Shown piece after piece: positions 12,467-23,200 of a stretch of 64,000 nucleotides of DNA; within the stretch, counting starts at the first letter, position 1; each line of letters starts with the position of its first letter. The translations under genes were made by a program, and so were the position numbers. The DNA comes from Pachypanchax playfairii (lineage: Eukaryota > Chordata > Actinopteri > Cyprinodontiformes > Aplocheilidae). The stretch lies in NCBI GenBank assembly GCA_006937955.1, contig SSNP01000105.1, forward strand, positions 1,455,834-1,519,833, written 5' to 3'. The notes beneath the pieces are model-generated. The model did no database searches and was not told the origin of the DNA. It saw only the letters and a program-made list of their open reading frames with translations.

Positions 12467-14975
12467 TTAGTTCTCATCAACATTGACAGTCTGAAGACCT
12501 GCAGAAAAAAAACAACAACAGAAAATAATTAAATACCTAATTTGCTTCTGAAGACTAGATGAGTTAACGGTGCATCTACCTTTGCATGTGGTAACAGGAA
12601 CGTATGTGACCAGGGTGTACAGTTTGTTTGGGGAATCCTCATCCTCGTTACGTTTCCTGGACAGTCGTACGCGCATCCTGTATGGCACGTTCCTGCACAA
12701 CACATAGAGACCGTTAAATGAGAAAAACATAGCGAGTTGTTACCAGCTGGACATTCTCCACTACCAGGTTTGAATGTAATAACAATGACCTTCCCGCTGT
12801 GGAAGGTCATTATTATCACACTAGTATATTTTTTTCTTTGAATCACTGTAACTCTGCTGCTGTGTGCTACACAGGATTTAAACAGATGAAAAAAGTTAAT
12901 ATAATTGTCTAGATGTGCTTCACATCACTGTAAATATGCCAACATCTGGGTAGAAGTGAAAAATCAAACAGTTCCAGAAAAGTAAGAATTTTTACATACA
13001 ACATGCAACAACAGGGTTATTACAGGTCAACTTAATGCACACTGTACAATGATGTTTCCCAGTTTGCTAGAAAAAAAATAAGTAAAATAAAATGAATACA
13101 AATCTGGATTTCAACTGTTTCTGCTCTAAACATAGCAACAAAACTGGTTTTAATGATGTGCCAGCCTTAATATTTAGAAATTGAAGGTGGTGACATGATT
13201 GAACAAAACCCCTGAAAACATTCTGTTCAATCAGAAGTCAATGTTTTCTCATAAAACCAGCATTTGGAAATTTGACCCTTAATTAGGATTAATTGTTAAT
13301 AAAACCTTTTCCTACCCAGGTTAATGATTTGAGGTTTGCACCACAATATAAATCAACACTTAAAGCTGACTGGAGTCACTAATCAATGACACTGAAAACT
13401 TAAACCGCTAAATAAAAAAGTAGGTAAGAACATTTGTGATGGAAAGAAAAAAGTAAGAAACTTTATTAATCCCTCAGGAAGAATCAGAATTCCTCTCTGA
13501 CCTGATCCCTTTGCTCCACACTGCTTTGTTGAGGCGAGTGTCGATGCGAACATCAGGAGTTCCCATCTCCTTCATGGCAAACTTGCGGATCTCCTTGATG
13601 GCGCGGGGAGCCCTCTTCTTGAAACCCCTGCAAAAAGCTCAACGTTAGATACAAATCATTCAGAGTTTTCATCATTTTTAACCTGGTTTGGCACAAACCA
13701 TTAAATTAATCTGAAAGTTGATGATCTGAAAGTATAGCCATGCGCTGCAAGATGGATACTCGCGAGATTTGGAGTTTTCCAAACCCACGAAAATCTGTGT
13801 AGTACTGCTCCATTGACAACTGTCTATTTCAGTCAAAAGAATGTTCGCAGCAATCATGTGTTAGCATTGTGCTTTGGGGCGGGTGTTCAGGTATGATTGG
13901 CAGGAAGTGTCCAGGCAGGCGAAGCAAAACAAACATGGCTGCGCTGGTGCACGTACGCATTTAAGCAGATATTTAACCTGTTTTAGGAGAACTGGAGATG
14001 ATTTCTTCATTGAAAAATGAGAAAAGGTAAGAACTTTGGGAATTTCTCGATAGTAAAGATGCATTTTACTTTTCTTAGAGTTTTTCTCCCAAACAGATTT
14101 GCAAGAGCTTGATTTACTGTGATTGGCTAAAAACAAATCATCAAAGGAAGACACTTGCTGGCTCCTCCAATCAGCTTAAAATATTATCTCAGCTGTCCCT
14201 CCCTTTTATAAACAGTTTCAAACTGAGCAGTTCCAGATTTTTGCGTGTCCCCAAATCGAGAGGAGGCGGGGCTACACAGATCTGGCAGAGCCAGGTTACT
14301 GAAAGTAATAGCAGCATCAAGTTGTTTGCTGTTTATCTCTACAGCAAAAATATATTTAGTTTTACATAAACAGTTTGAGACGCATCTTTCATTTATACTT
14401 GTAGGCATTTTCGGCCCCTTTCCCTGCATTGATCCCTGATATCAAATATTGCAAATATCTGCTCAATATAAAATATTGCTAAAATATGATAGAATATTAT
14501 ATAAAGCTACCTTTTCAAACAGGTGGTTGACAATTTTTTTAACATGACAAACAGGCTGTTTTTGACAATTATTTCATTATTGTCAGATGATCAAGGCTTA
14601 TTAACTTGACATTTACATTGCAATTACTCATCAACTGTTGATCTAAAAAATGAAGTATAAAGTTTTCTATTAATCAAAACCAAAATTGAACTGGTTTTAA
14701 AAATATCTTCAAGTACCTTATAATTGTAAATTAGGCTTATTCATAATTTCCCTACAACTTTACAGCTTCCAAATCTGTTAAACCACTCCAATCTGAAATA
14801 CTAGATTGCAACTAATATACAGATATACCAAGACATGGAGGAATAAAAACGATTTATGGTTATTAACTCACACTCCATGAATGCGCTTGTGAATATTGAT
14901 GGTATATTCTCTTGTCACCACCTCATTGATGGCTGAACGCCCCTTCTTCTTCTCTCCTTTCTTGGTTGGGGCCAT
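12467..14975 (-). CDS. rpl31: RPL31, 60S ribosomal protein eL31 (complete)
   Basis: Large-subunit protein at the rim of the peptide exit tunnel. Coding exons: 14872-14975, 13502-13627, 12580-12692, 12467-12498. They total 375 nt and give 124 aa (human 125). It starts [20 protein letters not shown], continues with [20 protein letters not shown] and [20 protein letters not shown], and ends LQTVNVDEN. The ATG is the first codon of its exon: the acceptor TTTTAG directly precedes it, so the first exon is non-coding. A Cys (VPVTTCK) replaces the Phe of human RPL31 near the C-terminus. The gene is intron-bearing with conserved junctions, so it is the parent gene and not a processed copy. The intron between the first two coding exons carries a repeat and a promoter-like block, described separately. 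Confidence 0.97.
12784..12811. repeat. Perfect hairpin in RPL31 intron
   Basis: The arms aatgaccttcc and ggaaggtcatt pair perfectly over 11 bp around a 6-nt loop (cgctgt). After one mismatch they extend by 4 more A-T pairs to 12779-12816. It lies 92 nt into the intron, downstream of the CDS exon 13502-13627 and just before the exon ending at 12692 on the transcript. Its function is unknown. It could be a remnant of a small inverted-repeat element. Confidence 0.6.
13741..13790 (+). repeat. 50-bp TCTCGCGAGA-type block, copy 1 (RPL31 intron)
   Basis: This 50-bp block matches the reverse complement of 30664-30713 at 48 of 50 positions. The two mismatches are adjacent, within the CGCG motif's flank. 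It contains a YY1-like CAAGATGGA and a CTCGCGAGA core, which lacks the first T of the full motif. Similarity stops abruptly at both ends, so the unit is short and discrete. Confidence 0.85.
13791..14450 (+). other. Promoter-like, possibly repetitive block in RPL31 intron
   Basis: Sequence after the 50-bp block looks like a small CpG-containing promoter on the plus strand, antisense to RPL31. It holds a GC box (GGGGCGGG, about 13874), an inverted CCAAT box (ATTGGC), a short ATG frame (MAALVHVRI, 13933) and a good donor (AAAAG|GTAAGAAC) at about 14027. Further on there is another inverted CCAAT (GATTGGCTAA) and a CCAATCAGC. No protein is recognised. It may be a transposed promoter, a non-autonomous mobile element, or an antisense transcript start. 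Confidence 0.35.
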
Positions 14976-15386
14976 CTAAAACCAACAAGCAAAGAGAAAA
15001 CACTTATTTTACCTTCAGAACTAACTGTATGTAAAATAAGCAGGCGTTGTGTCACTTTAACCAAGTTTAGCATAAAGCTAGCTAACGCAAAATAATAATT
15101 CCGACCTGGCAAGCAAGTTGACAACAAATAATAAAAATTTAGTCTGAAAACACATTTCAGCCGGAGACATTAGCTGTAGTGACTCAGATTAGCCGCGCAA
15201 TCGGAGCCGCGTCTACACTTTGTCATATAATTAACAAAACAACATGTTTAACCATCAAAAACACTCAGAATCACAACATAAACTACATATATGCGCGTTT
15301 GCAAACATTATTTGGTTAGATGTGGTTTTAATAATACAGGATGGCGATAGATTCAGGAAATTATTTCATGCTGAAAAATTACTCAC

Positions 15387-15440
15387 CTCGGCTTGTAGCT
15401 GAGGCGGAAACGGAAGGACGGAACTACAGGAGAGGATTGT
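15387..15440 (-). promoter_or_regulatory. rpl31: RPL31 non-coding exon 1 with TOP-type start
   Basis: On the minus strand a pyrimidine-rich start (CCTTCCGTTTCCGCCTC) leads into a short exon ending at donor GCCGAG|GTGAGTAAT, at 15387. This is the usual plan of a ribosomal protein gene: a 5' terminal oligopyrimidine tract, a tiny first exon, then a second exon beginning at the ATG. TOP mRNAs are translated under mTOR/LARP1 control. CCCACAATCCTC just upstream resembles part of a ZNF143-type site. Confidence 0.75.
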
Positions 15441-17230
15441 GGGTAAAGGAAATGAGTCCGTTTAGGAAAAATTAATGTGAAACAACAAATACGAAAACGA
15501 CGGTTCCGACTGCTTTAGCGTTTGCTTTGAAGAAGCGGATAATCTAATAATTAACATTAAATATAAATAACAGTTGGAGGAAATTCAGAATTAACAAGTA
15601 TTTTGAAAAACATATTTGCATTTATTAAAAATAAAGCATAGAGACTTAAAAACTTTACAGTTTGTGTTAATGAAACGATTTTTCACTCATTTACAAAAAG
15701 ATTACCTACACGGTATTATAAATAAGTTATGGCATTTTTTACCTATTCTTTTCTAAAAGTACCACTTCAATTTCTCCTCTAAAGAATTTTGAAATACAAT
15801 TCTCATTGATTAATTTATACTTTACTCACCATTAAAATCTAATTTCATATTTGGTAGCTCACTAATTTCTTATCTGCACGGTTGCAGGTGCCCAGCGTGA
15901 CTGGATGAGGCAGAGTTAAACCTGGACAGGTCATTTGTTAAGCACATAAAATAATTCATGAAATGTTCCAAACAAACCTTTAATTTTGGTAGTTTAGCTG
16001 TTAAAGAAATATTCAGCATGTTTTCATGAACTGTAAGCAGTATCAGTCCTAAAGTTTAGATTTTTTTAACATACCTTAATGACACAAAAGGTTTGCTGCG
16101 TATGTATTACTTGGATAATCCTGTATAACTAACATCATGGAATAACTCAATTCACTGGTAAGAATAAAACTTAAATCGTGAAAAACAGTGAATTTCTTGA
16201 ATCCAAATTTCATTTTAGCTCATTAATTCTAATCTTTAATTTCTTCACATCATTTTCACTTTAATTACAGTTAAAGATTGTTGCTCTGTGTTTATTTTAC
16301 AGTAGGAACAAAAATATGTTGAGCCAGAGATCATTACTCATACATTCAAAAATCAAATTGCACACAACGGCATCAGATATATTTGACCTTTTCAGAGCCA
16401 AATCTCTCCTTTTTTATTTGATGTCACAGTTGTGTAGATGGGTGGTGAAGGTAAGTCCTGATGAATCCAGAGATCTATTTCATTCATGTTGCATCCAAGC
16501 AATGATTTAACTAACACGAATCTTCAATAAGAAACAGAAAAGACAGTAATTTTTCTCTGCCTTTCCTATCAGGAACACTTTGGTTCCTTTTATGTCGTCT
16601 GATGTGGACAGACACGCCACATGGCAGTGTTTACGTTCGGATGCTCTGCGTTCTCTTCAGTTCTTGTCAGGGAGACACTGCCAAACCATTCAAAACATAC
16701 TACAAATCATAACAATCATACAAACAGTTTAAACAGAAACACTTACAGAATCGGTTGGCAGTGTGAAAAGTTCACTGGAGTCTTTGCAAGATTCCTCAGA
16801 GGTGAAGGGTAACAAACTCTTTGCCAGGAATTTATCAAGTACAAATGCAGCTCAAGTCCCATCATTTCAAGGTTATTTCATCCAAAGCAAAGACCCATAA
16901 AATACATCATCATCTGACGGTTTTAATGCACATTTGTAGTAAAATATACAAAATCAAACCAGAAATTGGAAGTAGGTTAGTTAGATGAAACAAACTATTG
17001 AAAAATCTGTTTTAAAACACTATGATGCACAAAAAGCATGACGTCAGTTAAGTGTTTTATGTCTCTTACCCTCCGTAGACTCAATGTCCAGTCAATGAAG
17101 GAGTAACTTACAGATGACCCAAAATATGTAACTAAGACTCACAAATTCTGTGATTTTATTTCTTTGTCTAAACGGGTTTGTATGTAAAGGAAAAGTGGAG
17201 AGAAGATCCAAAGTTTTATGTGTTTTACTC
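15441..17230. other. zc3h13: Spacer and ZC3H13 3' UTR
   Basis: Between the RPL31 promoter and the ZC3H13 stop codon. The right part should be the ZC3H13 3' UTR on the minus strand, with AATAAA candidates near 17155 and 16290. The part from 15441 to about 16250 is AT-rich spacer. No other gene is seen. Confidence 0.5.
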
Positions 17231-20200
17231 TCAAGACGCACACACCTCTGGCTGTGGTGCACTTAGCTTACTACCATTAGCTTCAGCAACTTCAGCTGCA
17301 GGAGCCGAGCCACTATCAGATCTTTCTGGGCCTGAATTCTGGCCCACCACGGTCCGTCTGAAGAGACGGATGCTCATCTGTAGCAGCTCGTTGTCAACCA
17401 AAGGTGTAGTGGGGTACTGCTTAGTTTGGCCCTGATAAAAGAAAAAAAGTTTAACATGTTTTAACAACTTGTGACAAAAGTTTCAAGATAATAAGATGAT
17501 GTGACTTGTTTAATAAATTAATATTCACCTTCTCATTTTTTAACAGCTGTCGGCGGATGGCAAAGTCCCTGCGAGCACAAAGGGCCTTGCAGCAAGGACC
17601 GAGGTTGCTCAGTAAACCAGCTCTCTCTACGCGTCTGTTCAGAGCGGCCATGTTCAAGGCGCCAAGGTCGTGTTCAAAGAGCTTGTCAGCATCTGGTAGG
17701 TGGATACAAAAAAATCTCAGCAATGGAAGAATTGCTTATTTCATTTTGGGTTTTTTTAGTATATATATTTGAGAAGTTGAACACTCACCCTTTGGATCAT
17801 CCAGCTCAGACTTGCACACCTCTTTGACTTGCTCCAGGAGTTCAGGGCCTGCAAGTCTCTTAGAGATGCCTGCTCTGAGCAGCACGGCACCTGGGGTGAA
17901 GCGCAGCAAGGCTGCACCCGCTGCCCGAGGTTCCTGTTTCTGTTTGGGCATGAGGCTGGACCAGTCCACATCAATCACATCCAGAGGACCTGTTAGCACA
18001 CCAAAGTGCAGGTAGATTTTAAGTACTGCAGGCTAATTGAACAGCTGATCCAACTCTAAATAAGGATAAAGGTGTTTTAGACAGACCTGTAATTTTCTCC
18101 TCCTCTTGCTGATCCTCTTTTTTCTGGCTGTCAGCGAGAATTTCATCCAGCTCATCATCACTGATCGGTTCGTACTCCTCTCCAACAGATGCAACTGACT
18201 GATCATCTTCTTTCCCATCATCATCTCCTGAGAAACACACATCATTTTATTTCAATCTATGAAAGAAAAAATCAGATGGAGAATAAAAAGTTTTTTTTCT
18301 TACCATCAATACTTTCAGTCTTTTCGAGCTCTCGCTGATCTCCCATGGCATGGTGGCTGTTGGATTTCTCAGGTTCAGGAGGACTGAAGGCTTCTCTCGG
18401 AAGCAGAGGTTCATAATCGTTCCTGTCCTGCCTCACCAAGTCCCCTCGCAAGTCTCCTTTCATGTCACTCCTCATGTCTCCTCGTTCTGAACCTCTTAGA
18501 TCACTGAGCGGTGGTAAATCCATCATCATCCTGTCCCTCTCTCGATCTCCACCTCTTTCACCTCGGCTGTCTCTTTCCCGCTCCCTCTCTCGTTCCCTCT
18601 CGCGCTCCCGCTCGTGCTGTTGGATGAGTCCTTCAGGGAGTAAACGTTCCCGATCCCTGATGTCCCTCTCTCTTAGGAGAGGTTCCCTACCAGGACGCAT
18701 GACCAGGGGCTCTCGTCCTCTGCTCGGCCAGTCCCGAGGTTCTGGCTCCCAGTCTCTCTGTTGTTGAAGGGTCTGCTGGAGGTGCAGAGGTGGTTGCTGC
18801 TGTTGCTGAGGGCGGAGGTCCTTTTGATCTCGGTCCCGCTCAAAGGGCTCCCTGTCTCTTTCCCGTTCTCGACTGTCGTAGGAGCCGGCACGGGACCTGA
18901 CTTGCCTTTCAGAGTCTGGAGAGCTTCGTCTGGAGCTGTGGCTGCGGGAATCCTGCCGATCTATGTAAATAAATAAATCAGGGTTTGGTTGCGTACAATG
19001 ATTTTTTAAAATTATTTTTTAACAGAATCTTCTTACCTGATGAGGTGCTGCGACTGGGCTCACCCCTCCTCAGCTGATCAATCCGTGACTTCCTCTCGGC
19101 TCCGGGAGGATCATTCACCACCGGCCTCTCTCTTTCTCTTTCGCGCTCTCTTTCTCTGTCCCGGTCACGAGAGCCAGATCCCGGCAGCCTTCCCCGGCGT
19201 GATCGCGGACCCTGGGGATCCTCTAGGTGGGCCGACTCAATTGAAGGCGATCGCAGGCGTCGAGATGATGCTCGGCTCTGGTTGCTCCCCATGCTGCTGC
19301 TGCGTGACTGCTCTGGCGGGGGTTTGCGGAGCAGCGGCTGGGACATCAGAGGCTGTGGTGTCATAGTAGGAAGCAGCATTGGAGGATCCTGGGAAAGCAG
19401 AGGGGCGATAGGTGGGGGGTTACACCTCTCCCTTTCCCTGACCATCCTGTGGCCTCCGCCTCTTCGGAGTGGTTCAATACAAGTCCTCTCAGCAGGAACC
19501 AGGGGAGCTGGTGTTTCTATCGGGCCACCTCGCTCTGTTGCATCATCATCATCATCTGTCCAGTCACTGAAATTATTCCTGTGTGAGAATGTATTTCCTC
19601 CAGCTGCGTGATGATCAGGCCTCACTGAGGGCGGTGGCGTCCGAGGACCTCGTTTTCTCTTATTGTGAGGCTGATGAGCTGAAACTTCCTCCTCAGAAGC
19701 GTCAGACTCTCCACCTCGTGAACGTTTCCTCTTACGGTCATGTGCCTTTTTCTTGGCTCCTTTTCTTGGAGACTGTAAAGGTGGAGGTACCTCTGCAGGT
19801 GCAAGAACAGGAGGTTCAGGGTTAAAACGTTCCACTGCTGCAGCAAGACTAGTTCCACCAGTGACCTCCTCATCCTTACGACCCTTTTTTAAACCTTTCT
19901 TCTGTGACTTTGTCTTCTTCTTGCCTTCCTCCTGGGTCTGGGAAACAGCAACGTCTCTGTCTTTGCTGACAGCGGTGAGAGCTGCAGGAGGAGCAGGGGG
20001 CGGAGTCGACTCTCTCTGGTCTCGGACTCTGCTGCGGGAGTCCGAGGGCACATCTGCGAGATACTCGCCACGTCTGTTGCCTCCTCTTGTTCGATCCAGG
20101 TCATCGTGGCGATTGCGTGTTTCCCTCTTGTCCCCAGCTCCTCTGCGCTCTTCGTCCTTCCAGTGAGTGGCTTTTTCGCTTGACGCAGCGCTCCTTGGTG

Positions 20201-23200
20201 GTGACCTTGATAAGGAATCCTGGGGCCTCACAACCTGACTTAGAAGTCGATGCTTGTCCCCATCTGCACATAAAAATCCAAAAACACCTTAGAACCACTT
20301 TAACAGTTAATATACAATTTTTAGGTTCTTCCCTTCAAATTTTTGTAGAAATTGTGCATTTAAATATCAATTTTTAAACTGTTTAAACTATAAACTAAAA
20401 GACAGTCAGGTGACGCAAGTAGAAACAACCCTGAATCACTGAATATTTGCTTAAAGAAAAAAAGACAGACATTTCCCGTTAAACAGGAGTGAGTCCATTT
20501 TAAAAAGACATTTCCTACTGTCAGACGGAGGAGGACACACAGGGCTGGGGAGAAGGGGCTGTGGGTGGAGCTTGGCCTGTCCACGGCCAGTCGGACGTTC
20601 ACTTTTGTCCTCGGCGCTATTGTAGCCATCGCTGTCTGCTGGACTGTAGTCTCGCGTGGTTCTCTTAGGCGAGGGTCGGGGGCTGGGGCTGTTCTCCACC
20701 CTGAGTCTCTTACGGCTAAAAGAGATGAAACAAAACTGTCAGTTAAAGGACAGTGGCTGAAGTATAGATGAGAAAACACGGTTCAGCTTAAAGGAACAAC
20801 ACAAAGTACAAAGTAAAATAAAATAATTATGACATTTAGATGAAACAAGCTCAATATGTTTAAACAGGAAGTCGATCAGAATGAAATCGTAGATGGTGAC
20901 GTGCCTCATCTTGCGATCATCCCGAGTGTCTCGAACAGATCGCTCGTCTCTGGCATCTTCTCTCCTCTCCCGTCTCTCCTCTCTCCCCCTCTCTCGTTCC
21001 TCCCATTCCCGCTGTCTCTCGCGCTCCCTCTGTTCCCTCTCTCTTTCCCTCTCCTTCCTTTCGCGCTCTCTCTCCCTCTCTTCCCTCTCCCGCTCTCTCT
21101 CTCGCTCCTCTCTCTCTCTTTCTCGCTCCCTCTCTCGTTCCCTAGCCCGCTCTCTCTCTGCCTCTCTCTCCCTCTCCTTCTCTTTCTCCCTCTCCCGCTC
21201 TCTGTCTCGCTCCCTTTCTCTTTCTCGCTCCCGTTCTCGGGCCCTGTCGTCTCGTCTGTCCTCTGCTCGGTCGCTCCTCCTCTCATCCCGCCTCTCCTCC
21301 CTCTCTGACTCCTCCGACCTCCTCTGGTATCGATTTGGAGAAGCTGCTCTTTGATCTGAGGAGCAAAACAAGAAAATCATGTTTAACTGCTAGATCTGTT
21401 TTAACTAGCCGAAAACTCAATTTCAAACTCTGACAAAGACATGACCTCTCTCTCTGTTGTCTCGGCGATCTCGCTCTCCGTGCCCTCCCCTCCTGTCATA
21501 AGAGGAATCTCTGGCGTGCTGTTCTCTTCGATCATTCTCGTAGCGATCCCGATCCGAAGTCCTTTCAGAGCTTCTTTCGGTGGCACTGCGATCCGTGTTC
21601 CTCTCCACGCTTCGTTCGCGTACCGCACTGCTCCGTGACTCCCAGTTGTCGTAGCTGCTGTCCAGCTGCGAACTGCGGGAGTTCCTGTTTGAGCCTGACA
21701 GAAGAAGAAGGTGTCAGAACACAGAAACATCAAGTAAAAAAACTCATTTAGTTAAGTTAGTTCTCACCTTTATCTGTTGACTCATTAGCTCGACCTCTTC
21801 CTCGTCCATTCCTCTCAGCTCTGTCTGTCCTGGTCTCTGTCCTCACCTCAGTTCTCCCCCCATCGTCACGTCCATGACCTCTTCCATAAATCCTGTCATC
21901 CTGAGCTGGCTCCTCCTTCCTGTAGGAGTCACTCCTGTCCTTCTCCTTTTCCCTCCCTCTCTCTTTCTCTCGCTCTCGTTCACGGTATTCGAGTGACTCA
22001 CGACTGGAGCGAGTCTCGGTCCTGCTCTCTCTCGAGTCCTTCATGTCTCTGTTGTCTCGATTATCCCGAGAGTCTCGGGTAGTTTCTCTTCCTCGTTCAC
22101 GAGTGTCCCGACGGTCACGAGTGTCCCTGGTGTCCCTGTCGTCTCGGGCATCCCGGGACGAGAGCACTTCAGTGTCATAGTCTCGGTCATCACGTACACT
22201 GTCCTTCTCCCGTTTGCTTCGGCTTTCTATTTGCAGAAGGGACACAAAGTTAAAGTGAAAACAGCTGACTGGATTCAAGAAATACTCCATTAATTCAGAG
22301 AAATGCTGTCTAAGGGTATTAAAAATGGGATTCAAAGATACCATCTCTGTGTTCATGTTTTCGCTCCTGGGTGGGCGGAGTCCTCTCTCTGTCCCTGCGA
22401 CTCCTCTCCCGTCCCCTGGAGTGGTGCCGGCTTGGGCTCGATCTGTCAGACCGCCGGTGGGGCGAGGAGGCGTCGTGAGAGGCTGGAGGCGATCGAGAGC
22501 GTCTGGAGCGCGGAGGTGACGAGGCGGAAGCCTGCGCTGCGCTTCGATGATAGGTGGGAGAAGAGGAGCGGCGGCGTCGAGGGGAGGGCGAGTGACGGTG
22601 AGTGGAAGAACCCGAGTGGGAAGATGGGGAGTGGTGGCGCGGAGGAGTGGGACTGCGGTGGTGGTGCGGAGGAGAAGGAGATCTGCAGAAGCAAACCAAT
22701 GTTCAATCATTAAGGCAACAACTGAATGTTTAAAATCAACCAGAAGGTTCTGTTGCATTTACACACCTTTGAGGGGGGGAGGCGAGTGAAGAGGTTTTAT
22801 GGGTGGAAACTTTGGGAGAGACAGATTTCTTCCTGGCTGCAGGTGATGGACCCCTGGAGGGGGATGACACACTACCAGAACGCTCCTCTGATGTCACTGC
22901 TCGCTTGGCCTTATGGGAACTGTCTGATCGGTCCCTAAAACACAAAAGAATTTAATGTAGAAGAATTCACTGAGATTTACAAACTGAACTACCTAAAAGA
23001 AAAAAAAAAGAAGATGGAATTTGATGATCTGACTATTGATTTTTACAGTCTGTGTGTTTAAATGATGTGGTGGATTAAATGTGAATTTACATTAATCGGG
23101 AGTGAAATTTGTAATGTAAATGTGCGATTAAAATCTGTGACGGAAACCAGATGACATTCAAATAGATGAAGACACTAATTGTCCATGTCCTACCTTCGTT

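Noticed and set aside
13446..13490. LINE/SINE-like tail (ctttattaatccctcagg) beside an RPL31 exon
   Set aside because: Too short to call a mobile element; the motif alone is common and no coding part is attached.
20856..21354. Long Ser/Leu/Pro-rich open frames on the plus strand
   Set aside because: They are antisense shadows of the Arg/Glu-rich ZC3H13 coding tract; repeats of 6 nt keep all frames open.
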